The notes under the pieces are model-generated. The model saw only the letters and a program-made list of their open reading frames with translations, had not been told where the DNA came from and ran no database searches. Below, one piece after another: positions 25,816 through 34,654 of a DNA stretch of 36,750 nt (its first letter is position 1; every line of letters begins with the position of its first letter). The stretch is from Aliidiomarina sp047920995 (GTDB lineage: Bacteria; Pseudomonadota; Gammaproteobacteria; Enterobacterales; Alteromonadaceae), in the NCBI RefSeq assembly GCF_047920995.1, contig NZ_JBLRWZ010000026.1, forward strand, positions 1 to 36,750. The letters run 5' to 3'. The translations under genes and the position numbers were made by a program.

Positions 25816-25826
25816 GGAGTAACCTA

Positions 25827-27062
25827 ATGGCCCGTGCAATTATTCTTATGCTTGATTCGTTCGGCGTTGGTGCTAGTGCCGATGCTAAGGAGTTTGGTGA
25901 TGTGGGGGCCAATACGTTTGGCCACATCGCTGCTACGTGTGCCGCAGGAAAGGCAGATGAAGGTAGGCAAGGGCCGTTAAAACTACCCAATTTAGAAAAG
26001 CTCGGGCTGGGTTTGCTCGCTACCGAAAGTGGTGGCGAACAACCAGCTGGCTTCACATACGATGGGCCAGTAAGTGCACTATACGGTTACGCTCAAGAGC
26101 TAAGCCGTGGTAAAGACACACCCAGTGGCCATTGGGAAATTGCCGGTGTACCGGTACTGTTCGATTGGCATTATTTCCCGAATACCGTGCCTACATTTCC
26201 TGCCGATTTCATTGCCGAGCTCATCGCGGAAGCCGATTTACCCGGCATTCTGGGCGATTGCCACGCCTCGGGTACAGAAATTATTGCCAAGCTTGGCGCT
26301 GAACATATCGCTAGCGGGAAACCCATTATCTACACTTCAGCCGACAGTGTTTTGCAGATTGCTGCGCATGAAGAAAGCTTTGGCTTACAGCGCTTACTCA
26401 CGCTGTGCGAGCTCGCGCGAAAAAAGCTAGATGCGCATAACTTACGTGTAGGGCGAGTGATTGCCCGGCCGTTTGCGGGTACTGAAGCGAGCAACTTCAA
26501 GCGCACGGCAAACCGTCGTGATTACTCGGTGCTGCCACCGGCGCCCACCGTGCTGGATAAGTTGGTAGCGGCCGGCGGTGAAGTGATCAGCATTGGTAAA
26601 ATTGCTGATATCTACGCCCATCAAGGGATTACCCAAAGCGTAAAAGCGAGTGGCAACGATGCCATTTTCAACGCCACTCTTGCCGCCATTCAGGTGGCGC
26701 CAGAGCAAAGTATCATTTTCCCAAACTTCGTAGATTTTGATATGGAGTATGGCCATCGCCGAAATGTGCCCGGCTACGCGCGCGCTTTAGAAGCCTTTGA
26801 TCAGCGCTTGCCAGAACTAATTGCCGCTCTGAAACCGGGTGATCGGGTATTTATTGCCGCCGATCATGGATGCGATCCTACCTGGCCAGGAAGCGATCAT
26901 ACCCGCGAATATATTCCCGTAATCTGCTTTGGCCCCGATTTAGAAATTCCAGCAGCGGGCGGCAACATTGGCCGCCGCGCTAGCTTTGCGGATATCGGCC
27001 AAAGTATTGCCAGCCACCTCGGTTTACCCGCTACCGAATATGGCGAAAGTTTTTTAAGTTAA
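25827..27062 (+). CDS. deoB: Phosphopentomutase DeoB
   Basis: A 411-aa Mn-dependent alkaline-phosphatase-superfamily mutase that interconverts (deoxy)ribose-1- and 5-phosphate, linking DeoA to DeoC. Metal ligand Asp10 in IILMLDSFGVGA; phospho-acceptor Thr in GKDTPSGHWEIAG; second metal site VDFDMEYGHRRN; AADHGCDPTWPGSDHTREY near the C-terminus. It starts 11 bases after the deoA stop with an SD-like GGGAG. It is the last gene of the run, ending before a strong terminator. No deoD is present in the window. Confidence 0.97.
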   Translation: MARAIILMLDSFGVGASADAKEFGDVGANTFGHIAATCAAGKADEGRQGPLKLPNLEKLGLGLLATESGGEQPAGFTYDGPVSALYGYAQELSRGKDTPSGHWEIAGVPVLFDWHYFPNTVPTFPADFIAELIAEADLPGILGDCHASGTEIIAKLGAEHIASGKPIIYTSADSVLQIAAHEESFGLQRLLTLCELARKKLDAHNLRVGRVIARPFAGTEASNFKRTANRRDYSVLPPAPTVLDKLVAAGGEVISIGKIADIYAHQGITQSVKASGNDAIFNATLAAIQVAPEQSIIFPNFVDFDMEYGHRRNVPGYARALEAFDQRLPELIAALKPGDRVFIAADHGCDPTWPGSDHTREYIPVICFGPDLEIPAAGGNIGRRASFADIGQSIASHLGLPATEYGESFLS

Positions 27063-27095
27063 CTGCGCCAGCACCACGGTAAATAATTGCACAAA

Positions 27096-27128
27096 AAAGC
27101 CCGATGTTGATTCGCAACATCGGGCTTT
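27096..27128. terminator. Bidirectional terminator after deoB
   Basis: A perfect 14-bp stem (AAAGCCCGATGTTG / CAACATCGGGCTTT) with loop ATTCG. An A-run precedes it and TTTGTTTT follows. It serves deoB on the plus strand and the S9 peptidase on the minus strand. Confidence 0.93.
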
Positions 27129-27152
27129 GTTTTGCTGATGGTTATTCAGCGT

Positions 27153-29258
27153 TTATTGCTTATATTTTTCAAACCATGCCAATGCATGTTCGATTTTCAT
27201 AATCATACGTGAAGGGCGATTTGAAATGCCGTGATAAGAGCCAGGAATCCGCACCATTGCCGTATCTACACCACGTAATTTAAGTGCCTGATAGAACTGT
27301 TCACTATCGGAGATCGGCGTGCGGCGATCGCTTTCACCCGTTAATGTTAAGGTTGGTGTGGTTACGTTACCCACTAACGACAAAGGCGAGCGCTGCCAAT
27401 AATGCTCATGCTCTTCCCATGGCATGCCTGGGAATTGGTTGGCTATTTGCCCTACATAGCTATCAGCGGTAAGTACTTTTGATACCCAATTAATAACCGG
27501 ATTCGTTGCTACCGCGGCATTAAAGCGATCCGTTAAGCCTACCGCATATGCAGTTGCAATACCGCCAGCTGAGCCGCCGGTGATAAACAGGTTATTAGCA
27601 TCAACAAAGCCTTTTTCGATTAACGCATCAATACCCGACATATGATCGGCAAAATCGTAGGGCGAAGAGTAATTATTGTTTAACAGCATCGCGAAATCAT
27701 AACCGTACGAGCTACTGCCACGATAATTATTGTAAAACACGATGTACCCTTCTGCTGCATAACGCTGTAATTCTGCAGCGAAATACGGGCCATAGGCTAA
27801 ATGAGGGCCACCATGAATTTCTACCATTAGCGGGTATTCTTTATTCGCATCAAAACCCGGAGGCGTAATATACCAACCGTGAATTTCGGTGTTATCGTAG
27901 CTAGAGTTATAAGTAAACTCATGCACTTCACCCAGCTCACGTTGGCCAAGCAGGTTCTCATTCAATCGAGTAAGCACACGAGAATCACCACCCTGCCATA
28001 CCGCTACATTGCCAAGCCGATGCGCATTGGCTTGGGTATACGCGAGTACGCCACTACCAGAAGCACTGAACATCCCCCCTAAATATGGGCGCCCGTTGCT
28101 ACCCGTGCCTACATCATTCACTAAATCGGTATGGCGCCCACCTCGAGCTGCCACCCGCGCTAACTTTAGGCGGCCGCGATCGGCATATTGAAAGGCGATG
28201 GTGTTCGCGTTCAGCCAGCTTGGTGATTCTATTGAACGATCAAAATCGCTAAGCAATTCAGTAATTTCAGGATCATTCCCATGTGAACGCCAGTTCATCA
28301 CCTGAAGTTTGGCGTTGCGATAAGGCTCTGGCTTTCCAGAACTATGCAGGAAGGCTAAGCTGCGGCCATCAGGAGAAAAGCTTGGAGCGTATTCACGGCC
28401 CGCAGTGTGGGTGATTTGCGTAAGCTCTGCATTCTCTAACGATACCTTAAATAAGTTCGCTTCTAGTGTGTGGTATTCCCAATCATCGCGGCGGTTTGCA
28501 GAAAATACGATTGCGCTGCTATCAGGTACCCAAGCAAGTTGGCCACCATGGTTGTAATTACCGCTGGTAAGTTGGCGCTCGGCGCCTCCTTCAGCGCTTA
28601 CCACGAAGAGCTGGCGATACGCACTATCTAATAAACCGCGGCCATCTGCTTGGTAATAGGTGCGCTCCACAATGATAGCTGGTTCAGACCATTTGGCGCC
28701 CTCTGGCCGTGTTGGCCGATATACCGAACGAGCAAAATCTGTGGTAGGCGCCAATACTTCCATACTGAAGGCGATATGCTTGCCATCAGGTGCCCAAGTT
28801 AGATTGCTTATACCACGCCGTACATCAGTAATACGCGCGGTTTTATTTTGCTCTAGCCAATGCACATGAATTTGCGAACTACCGCTCATGTTACTAATAA
28901 AAGCAACGCGCTTACCATCAGCAGACCAACGTGGGCTACTATACTGGTGCCCATCGGCAAATAGTGGAGTTTTCTCACCACTACGCACATCCACTAACCA
29001 TAAGCTACGGCGAGTGCTATCGTTCATAATATCGTTGCTGTGGCGCACATAAATAATCTGCCTACCATCAGGGCTAACCTGCACATCATTAGCCCATTCA
29101 AGTGCAAAAATATCTTCAGCAGTAAACTTTGAGGCTTGCGTTTCCGCTTGCGCTGCTGCAATACCTGTAGCTAACAACAAACTCACAAAGAGCGCTTGTA
29201 GCCATAGATGAGGCCCGCGCTGCCGCTGCCGGTTCGTGTTTGTGGATGAGAATCGCAT
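27153..29258 (-). CDS. Exported S9-family (prolyl oligopeptidase-like) peptidase
   Basis: A 701-aa alpha/beta-hydrolase peptidase. After a basic N-region the signal peptide core is LWLQALFVSLLLATGIAAA, cleaved near AQA. Residues about 45-430 form a beta-propeller with TolB/WD40-like repeats (VSPDGRQIIYVRHS, WSADGKRVAFIS, WAPDGKHIAFS, FSPDGRSLAFLHS). The catalytic domain follows: oxyanion HGGP, nucleophile Ser563 in GGSAGG, Asp644 in GESDRRTPIS, His676 in GSYHGIS. It trims peptides, with dipeptidyl or acylaminoacyl activity as family options. SD GAGGG lies seven bases upstream. It follows the esterase gene by 67 bases. Confidence 0.93.
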   Translation of the reverse strand: MRFSSTNTNRQRQRGPHLWLQALFVSLLLATGIAAAQAETQASKFTAEDIFALEWANDVQVSPDGRQIIYVRHSNDIMNDSTRRSLWLVDVRSGEKTPLFADGHQYSSPRWSADGKRVAFISNMSGSSQIHVHWLEQNKTARITDVRRGISNLTWAPDGKHIAFSMEVLAPTTDFARSVYRPTRPEGAKWSEPAIIVERTYYQADGRGLLDSAYRQLFVVSAEGGAERQLTSGNYNHGGQLAWVPDSSAIVFSANRRDDWEYHTLEANLFKVSLENAELTQITHTAGREYAPSFSPDGRSLAFLHSSGKPEPYRNAKLQVMNWRSHGNDPEITELLSDFDRSIESPSWLNANTIAFQYADRGRLKLARVAARGGRHTDLVNDVGTGSNGRPYLGGMFSASGSGVLAYTQANAHRLGNVAVWQGGDSRVLTRLNENLLGQRELGEVHEFTYNSSYDNTEIHGWYITPPGFDANKEYPLMVEIHGGPHLAYGPYFAAELQRYAAEGYIVFYNNYRGSSSYGYDFAMLLNNNYSSPYDFADHMSGIDALIEKGFVDANNLFITGGSAGGIATAYAVGLTDRFNAAVATNPVINWVSKVLTADSYVGQIANQFPGMPWEEHEHYWQRSPLSLVGNVTTPTLTLTGESDRRTPISDSEQFYQALKLRGVDTAMVRIPGSYHGISNRPSRMIMKIEHALAWFEKYKQ

Positions 29259-29325
29259 GGGTGTTCCCTCTTATCTGTTTTTTAATACATCAACTATGCG
29301 TGCAAAGATTAACGAGTGCAAGCCG

Positions 29326-29988
29326 TTAGGCTGTTAGTACCTGCTGTAAAAATGCGCGTATATCTTGCAGCTGCTCGGCGCATACTTGATGCGCCATTGG
29401 GTAGGTTTTATAGGTTACCGGGTAGTTTCGCTCACTCAACCAAGCCTTTGCTTGCTCACCGAGCTGCACCGGCACCACCGGATCTTGGCTGCCATGGTGG
29501 ATAAGAATAGGCGTGCCCTGCTGCGCTACATTCGGCTGTATTGAAGCATGTGTTGCTAAATACGTAGAGAGGCACATGATGCCGGCAAGCTTTTTATCGT
29601 ATGTAAGTGCCGCTTCGTACGCCACCGCACCACCTTGGGAAAAGCCAGCAAGCACAATGCGATGCGCTGGAATACCGCGCGCAATTTCCCGTTCAATTAA
29701 TGCTATGGTTTGCTGAGCAGAAGCTCTTAGCTGTTTCTCATCAACGCTACGATCAATAGACATCTCCAAAATATCGTACCATGCAGGCATTTGCATACCG
29801 CCATTAATAGTTACTGGCATTTTTGGTGCATGCGGAAACACAAAGCGCGCCTGCACACCATTGGTAAGCTGTAAATGAGGCACCACGGGCTCGAAATCAT
29901 GCCCATCCGCACCTAAACCATGTAACCAAATTATCGCCGCATTTGCTGGCTGTTGCGGCTCAACTTCTACACAAGGGAGTAAATTCAT
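29326..29988 (-). CDS. Carboxylesterase / phospholipase family alpha-beta hydrolase
   Basis: A 220-aa cytosolic esterase of the carboxylesterase II (Abhydrolase_2) family. AIIWLHGLGADGHDF provides the oxyanion region. Triad: Ser117 in LAGFSQGGAV, Asp169 in HHGSQDPVVP and His200 in YPMAHQVC. The motif FPHAPKMPVTINGG is typical. I chose the ATG at 29988 with AGGA six bases upstream; the start at 30006 only adds six residues. It is 53 bases after the OsmC gene, in the same direction. The natural ester substrate is unknown. Confidence 0.9.
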   Translation of the reverse strand: MNLLPCVEVEPQQPANAAIIWLHGLGADGHDFEPVVPHLQLTNGVQARFVFPHAPKMPVTINGGMQMPAWYDILEMSIDRSVDEKQLRASAQQTIALIEREIARGIPAHRIVLAGFSQGGAVAYEAALTYDKKLAGIMCLSTYLATHASIQPNVAQQGTPILIHHGSQDPVVPVQLGEQAKAWLSERNYPVTYKTYPMAHQVCAEQLQDIRAFLQQVLTA

Positions 29989-30041
29989 TGCTAATCCTGT
30001 TGGCAAATACGTTTGCTACTGTTTTTCAATCAATTCGAAAG

Positions 30042-30455
30042 CTACTTTACTAGTTCGGTAGGAATCGCTAGTTGGCTATTCATTAACGTGCGATGTACTG
30101 GGCATTTATTGGCAATTTCCAGCAACCGTTGGCGCTGCTCATCATCAAGATTGCCCTCAATATGAATATGCCGCTCTATCGATTCCACGCCCTTCTCACC
30201 CTTAATATGGCGTAAATCTACGGTAACCTTCTCCAATGCCCACTCTTTGCGCTTAGCATACATGCGCAATGTCATCGAGGTACACGCACCCAACCCTGCC
30301 ATCACCATTTCCATCGGCGCGGGGCCCTCATCGGCACCGCCCACACTTTCGGGCTCATCCGCTAACCAACGGTGATTGTATGTAGTAACTTGGTTGGTGA
30401 ATGGCGCCATTTTTTCTTCAACGCGCACACACCCTTCTTGTACTTCGTGGCTCAT
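30042..30455 (-). CDS. OsmC-family peroxide-reductase-like protein
   Basis: A 137-aa OsmC/Ohr-fold protein. The two redox cysteines are present, Cys58 in LGACTSMTLRMYA and Cys118 in NKCPVHRTL, as in thiol peroxidases that reduce organic hydroperoxides. Its subgroup is the general OsmC family rather than Ohr. SD AAGGAG is well placed (seven bases). It leads an apparent two- or three-gene unit with the esterase and perhaps the S9 peptidase. Confidence 0.9.
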   Translation of the reverse strand: MSHEVQEGCVRVEEKMAPFTNQVTTYNHRWLADEPESVGGADEGPAPMEMVMAGLGACTSMTLRMYAKRKEWALEKVTVDLRHIKGEKGVESIERHIHIEGNLDDEQRQRLLEIANKCPVHRTLMNSQLAIPTELVK

Positions 30456-30544
30456 GTTTGTGCTCCTTTGGAATACCAGTTGCAGCTTGCATTCACCGAT
30501 ATTAAATAACGATGTACAACAATTATTGCCGCCGCAAAAAATAA

Positions 30545-30569
30545 AAAGCCCCGGCGCGGCCGAGGCTTT
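30545..30569 (-). terminator. Intrinsic terminator of the M17 aminopeptidase gene
   Basis: The arms AAAGCCCCGG and CCGAGGCTTT pair with one mismatch around a 5-base loop. On the minus strand they are followed by TTTTTATTTTTT. It lies 31 bases after the aminopeptidase stop. Confidence 0.88.
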
Positions 30570-30599
30570 GATAATACATGAAAATATTTCCAGATGCGC

Positions 30600-32144
30600 T
30601 TATTCAGCAGAGTACAGTTTCACCCATTCAGTAAGCAAGCGCACACCATAGCCAGTAGCGCCCTCTGGGTGAATACCCTGCGGGCTTTGAATGAAAGCAT
30701 TACCCGCCATATCAATGTGCACCCAAGGCGTATCGCCAGCAAAATGCTGCAAGAATATTGCCCCGGCTTGGGCACCTGGAGAACCCGTGTTGATACGATC
30801 CGCGATACGGCTATTCACAATTCCTGGATAAGGGCCTAGCGGTAACTGCCATACTAATTCATTGGTATTTTCACCCGCATCACGAAGGGTATTAATAATA
30901 CTATCGTGCTCACTGAAAATGGCCGAGTATGCAGTACCTAATGCGCCCACTTTTGCACCCGTTAAGGTAGCGATATCGGCAATTACGCGAGGATTAAAGT
31001 GCTCACGCGCATACCAAATACCATCGGCTAAAATTAACCGGCCTTCAGCATCTGTATTACCCACTTCAATTGTTGAACCATCACCAGCGGTAACCACATC
31101 GCCTGGCAGTTGCGCTTCTGCAGAAATCAGATTGTGAGAAAGTGGTGCTACCGCTACTACATTGAGTGGCGCATTCTGAATCGCCAAAGCTTTTACTGTG
31201 CCTACCACTGCAGCAGCTCCTGCCTTATCGGTTTGCATGCGCAAAATAGATGCCGAAGCTGTTTTCAGGTTGTAACCACCGGTATCGAAAGTATTACCCT
31301 TACCAACTAACGCAATCGGTTGCTCATCGCTACCGCGCCAATGCGCAACTAGCAAGTGTGCTTTGTGTTGGCTCCCTTGGCTCACGCCATATAATGATCC
31401 CATGCCTAACTCGCGCACTTGTTCTGGGCCAAGAATGGTAACCTCAATACCTAAAGGTTCGAGCTCAGCGCGCGCCATTTCTGCAAAGGCCGCTGGGTAT
31501 CCCGTGCTGCCAGGTAAATTGGTGAGCTCACGAGCCAAAAACACCCCTTCAGCAATGCCCCGAAGATCGGCATAAAGATTTGCGGCATCGCTATCACTTG
31601 CCACTAACCATTCGAATGTTTGTGCTGGCCGTTCCGCAGGTTCGCTTTTAAAGCGATCAAAACGATAGTTACGCAAATCAATACCGTGCGCCATAGCCGC
31701 TACAACACCGGCGTTGGCTTTGGCATCTGCAACTAAACGTGAATCAATATGAATGGTTTCAGCTTTGGTACCGTTTACATGGTTTGCAAGTGCTGCCCCC
31801 ATTTCTTCGGCTACTACGCGAGTTAATTCGCTAGGCACACCAACACCCATCAGAATAACGCGCTGCTCACTCAGGCCAGCTGGCGCGATAACAACCAACT
31901 CTTGCTTTGCGGCACCCGTAAACTCACTTACTTGCATGGCTCGGTTTACGTGCTGAGTAGTATCTCGGCTCCAACCCTGCACAACTAGCTCTTCTGTATC
32001 ACCCGGCACTAGAACTACGAGCGTTTCAGCGGTGCCACTTAAGCGCTCATTAAAATTCATTTTTGTTTGTAGGTATTCGGCTGATGCCGCGAACGACATT
32101 GCGGTTAATGCTACCGCTGCTGCGAACAAACGCATTAGTTTCAT
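30600..32144 (-). CDS. Exported M17-family leucyl aminopeptidase
   Basis: A 514-aa di-zinc aminopeptidase with an N-terminal signal peptide (MKLMRLFAAAVALTAMSFAA, cleavage near ASA-EYL). Most M17 enzymes, including PepA, are cytosolic, so a periplasmic or secreted form is notable. Metal and catalytic residues: Lys282 and Asp287 in VGKGNTFDTGG, Asp306 in MQTDKAG, and Asp365, Glu367 and the catalytic Arg369 in NTDAEGRLILADG. ATLTGAKVGALG and HIDMAG also fit. The ATG at 32144 has AAGGA seven bases upstream; the frame from 32171 would add nine residues ahead of the signal. Confidence 0.92.
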   Translation of the reverse strand: MKLMRLFAAAVALTAMSFAASAEYLQTKMNFNERLSGTAETLVVLVPGDTEELVVQGWSRDTTQHVNRAMQVSEFTGAAKQELVVIAPAGLSEQRVILMGVGVPSELTRVVAEEMGAALANHVNGTKAETIHIDSRLVADAKANAGVVAAMAHGIDLRNYRFDRFKSEPAERPAQTFEWLVASDSDAANLYADLRGIAEGVFLARELTNLPGSTGYPAAFAEMARAELEPLGIEVTILGPEQVRELGMGSLYGVSQGSQHKAHLLVAHWRGSDEQPIALVGKGNTFDTGGYNLKTASASILRMQTDKAGAAAVVGTVKALAIQNAPLNVVAVAPLSHNLISAEAQLPGDVVTAGDGSTIEVGNTDAEGRLILADGIWYAREHFNPRVIADIATLTGAKVGALGTAYSAIFSEHDSIINTLRDAGENTNELVWQLPLGPYPGIVNSRIADRINTGSPGAQAGAIFLQHFAGDTPWVHIDMAGNAFIQSPQGIHPEGATGYGVRLLTEWVKLYSAE

Positions 32145-32500
32145 GATGTATTCCTTCTTGGTGCTTGCCAATAAGTATGTAGGTTTTCAATAGAGTGGCA
32201 CAAGAGTGCAAAAAATTAGCGCCCAACACAAGAGAAAGTGGGTGAAACGCGACAATTTGGCGTTGATTGTGGGAGTTCAGGGAAATTCTCGAAACAGTTA
32301 CAAGGCTGGATTCTCGCTTTGTTTTTCAATTCGCTAAAAAGCATCACCGTCAATTGTGATTTTAAGTAACTTCTAAAATGATTAAAAATCAACACGTTTT
32401 AATGATAAAATAGTGTAAATCTCCTTTTTTCATCAATGTTCAGGTGTATATTCCCAAAATCCCGTCAACACTTTAAATTAAGGTTATTTAACGAAATTTG
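32145..32500. other. Divergent intergenic region between the M17 peptidase and the GAF-PAS-GGDEF-EAL gene
   Basis: No gene is seen. It should hold divergent promoters for both neighbours. An AT-rich core at about 32370-32420 contains the small palindrome TGATT-AAA-AATCA (32379-32391), and a TATATT hexamer near 32450 could be a -10. No riboswitch or tRNA was recognised. Confidence 0.4.
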
Positions 32501-34654
32501 ATGCAATCAACTCCGGAAAATAGAGTTACAACACAAACAATTTTTGAGTTGATCGGCCAACATGCGAGCCGAGACAAGCTCCTACAAGCCATGGTAGCTT
32601 GGGTGGAAAGTATCATTCCAGAAGCCATCGTAGCCATCATGGAATACGACCAAGCCACTAATACTCTTAGCCTAGCCAGTGGCGTGCATTTTTCCGCAGA
32701 ATTTCAAAAAGAATTACAGCAAATTGACGTTGCTTCTAACGGCGGAACATGCTGTATCGCGGCGCATTCGCGCAAGGTTGCTATTACAGAGAACTTTCTT
32801 ACCGACACTACTTGTCCTAGATTTAAACATGTTGCCACTGCAGAGCAACTTAAAGCATGTTGGGCTACACCGGTAATAGGTGCAAATAATGATCTCAAGG
32901 GTACTTTTTCCGCCTATTTCCGCGAACCGCGCAAACCTACTGAACGCGAAATAAAGCTTATTAAGCGAGCGGCCAGCATGATCGCTCTGGCTTTTGATCA
33001 CCAACGTGAACATACCCTTCGTAATGAATTGAACGAACGCTATGCCTCCTTGTTCCGTAACCATCCTGATGCTGTTTTTGAGCTCGATATGAACGGTAAT
33101 TTCGTAGCAGCTAACGATGCGACTACCAAGCTTTCTGGATTCCCCGAAAGGCAAATGCTCGGTACACACTACAGCACATTTATTATTGATGAATATCAGC
33201 CTTTGGCTATTAGTGCGTTTGAAAAAGCTAAAACTGGTGAACCTCAAAGCTTGGAAGTAGCGGCCGTACACGCCAACAATGGTCAATTTTGGCTCGCGAT
33301 AACCATCTTACCGATCATTATTAATCATGTGGTGGTGGGAGTGTTTGGAATTGGGCGCGATATTACAGTTCAGGTTGAGCAGAAAGAGTATTTAGAAAAT
33401 CAACGCACGCACGATACCTTAACTGGATTACCGAACCGCACTTATTTTGAGCAAAGTTTAAACAACGAACTGAAGCGCAGCCATGCAGAAAGCGCAGGGT
33501 TTGCTGTTCTTTACATCGATTTAGACGATTTCCGTTCGATCAACGAAGGCTTGGGCCATGAAGTGGGTGATGAATTACTTGCAGCCGTTGCTGAACGCAT
33601 ACTCTCCTGCACATGTAAACAAGATACCGTTTCCCGGTTAGCGGCAGATGAGTTTGTGGTTTTATTGCCTAGTTTACACAATCAGCAATTCGCTATTAAG
33701 GTAGCGGAGGAAATTCTGCAGGCACTCACACAGCCATTTCAAATTGGTCGGCATCAGCTTGCACTGAGTGCGAGTATCGGTATTAGCAGCGTTACTCAAC
33801 ATACGCGCAACGCTGCTGAGATCATTAAACAAGCTGATATTGCGATGAGTGAGGCAAAACGCCAAGGCTGTAACACGTGGCATTGGTATGAGGGCGAAAC
33901 TGCATTAATTGGCACTGAGTACACGGCCATGCGTTTGGATATAGCGGAGGCAATTGAGCAAAAGCAGTTCGTTATCCATTACCAACCTATTGTTGCTAGT
34001 GAAACAGGCATTACCAGTGGCTATGAGGCACTTATACGTTGGTGTCATCCTACTCGCGGAATGATCGCGCCTTGTGCTTTTATTCCACTAGCGGAACGAA
34101 CTGGGCAAATTATTGCCATTGGCCAGCAAGTACTGCATCGAGCCTGCAAAGAAATTGCTGCTTGGAATCAAAAACACAAAAAAAGTATGAACCTCGCAGT
34201 AAATATTTCACCGTTACAATTTCGTCGCGCCAGCTTCCTTGATGAGGTAATTAGTGCATTACAAAAAAGTGGCTTGCCAGCAGAAATGCTTGAACTGGAG
34301 GTAACTGAGAGCGTGCTGGTGCTGGGCGCTGAACGTACCATCGATATTCTGCAAAAGATTCGTGCCTTAGGCGTTCGCGTAGCTATTGATGATTTTGGTA
34401 CGGGTTACTCTAGCTTAAGCTATCTGCGCTACCTGCCGATCGACAAAATCAAAATTGATCGCAGTTTTGTGCAGCATTTGCCTAACAATCGTGAAGATTG
34501 TGCGATTGTACAAGGCCTAATTACTATGGCCCATCACCTGGGCCTTGCGGTTGTGGCGGAAGGAGTTGAAACCAAAGAGCAAGGTGAGTTTTTGAAGAAT
34601 ATCGAGTGCGATTTACTACAGGGTTTCTACTTTGCTCGACCGGCGTTGTTATAG
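32501..34654 (+). CDS. GAF-PAS-GGDEF(degenerate)-EAL c-di-GMP phosphodiesterase
   Basis: A 717-aa cytosolic protein. GAF is about residues 12-170, with a Cys-bearing core (GGTCCIAAHSRKVAITENF; LKACWATPVIG). PAS is about 178-292 (HPDAVFELDMNGNFVAANDA). The GGDEF domain (about 300-465) carries AADEF (381-385) instead of GGDEF, so cyclase activity is unlikely; it may bind GTP as a regulator. The EAL domain (about 475-715) is intact: YEALIRW, VNISPLQF, ELEVTES, IDDFGTGYSSLSYL, KIDRSFV and VAEGVET. Predicted c-di-GMP hydrolase. The ATG at 32501 is more likely than the in-frame TTG at 32498, although no strong SD precedes either. The stop overlaps the next convergent gene by six bases. Confidence 0.92.
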   Translation: MQSTPENRVTTQTIFELIGQHASRDKLLQAMVAWVESIIPEAIVAIMEYDQATNTLSLASGVHFSAEFQKELQQIDVASNGGTCCIAAHSRKVAITENFLTDTTCPRFKHVATAEQLKACWATPVIGANNDLKGTFSAYFREPRKPTEREIKLIKRAASMIALAFDHQREHTLRNELNERYASLFRNHPDAVFELDMNGNFVAANDATTKLSGFPERQMLGTHYSTFIIDEYQPLAISAFEKAKTGEPQSLEVAAVHANNGQFWLAITILPIIINHVVVGVFGIGRDITVQVEQKEYLENQRTHDTLTGLPNRTYFEQSLNNELKRSHAESAGFAVLYIDLDDFRSINEGLGHEVGDELLAAVAERILSCTCKQDTVSRLAADEFVVLLPSLHNQQFAIKVAEEILQALTQPFQIGRHQLALSASIGISSVTQHTRNAAEIIKQADIAMSEAKRQGCNTWHWYEGETALIGTEYTAMRLDIAEAIEQKQFVIHYQPIVASETGITSGYEALIRWCHPTRGMIAPCAFIPLAERTGQIIAIGQQVLHRACKEIAAWNQKHKKSMNLAVNISPLQFRRASFLDEVISALQKSGLPAEMLELEVTESVLVLGAERTIDILQKIRALGVRVAIDDFGTGYSSLSYLRYLPIDKIKIDRSFVQHLPNNREDCAIVQGLITMAHHLGLAVVAEGVETKEQGEFLKNIECDLLQGFYFARPALL

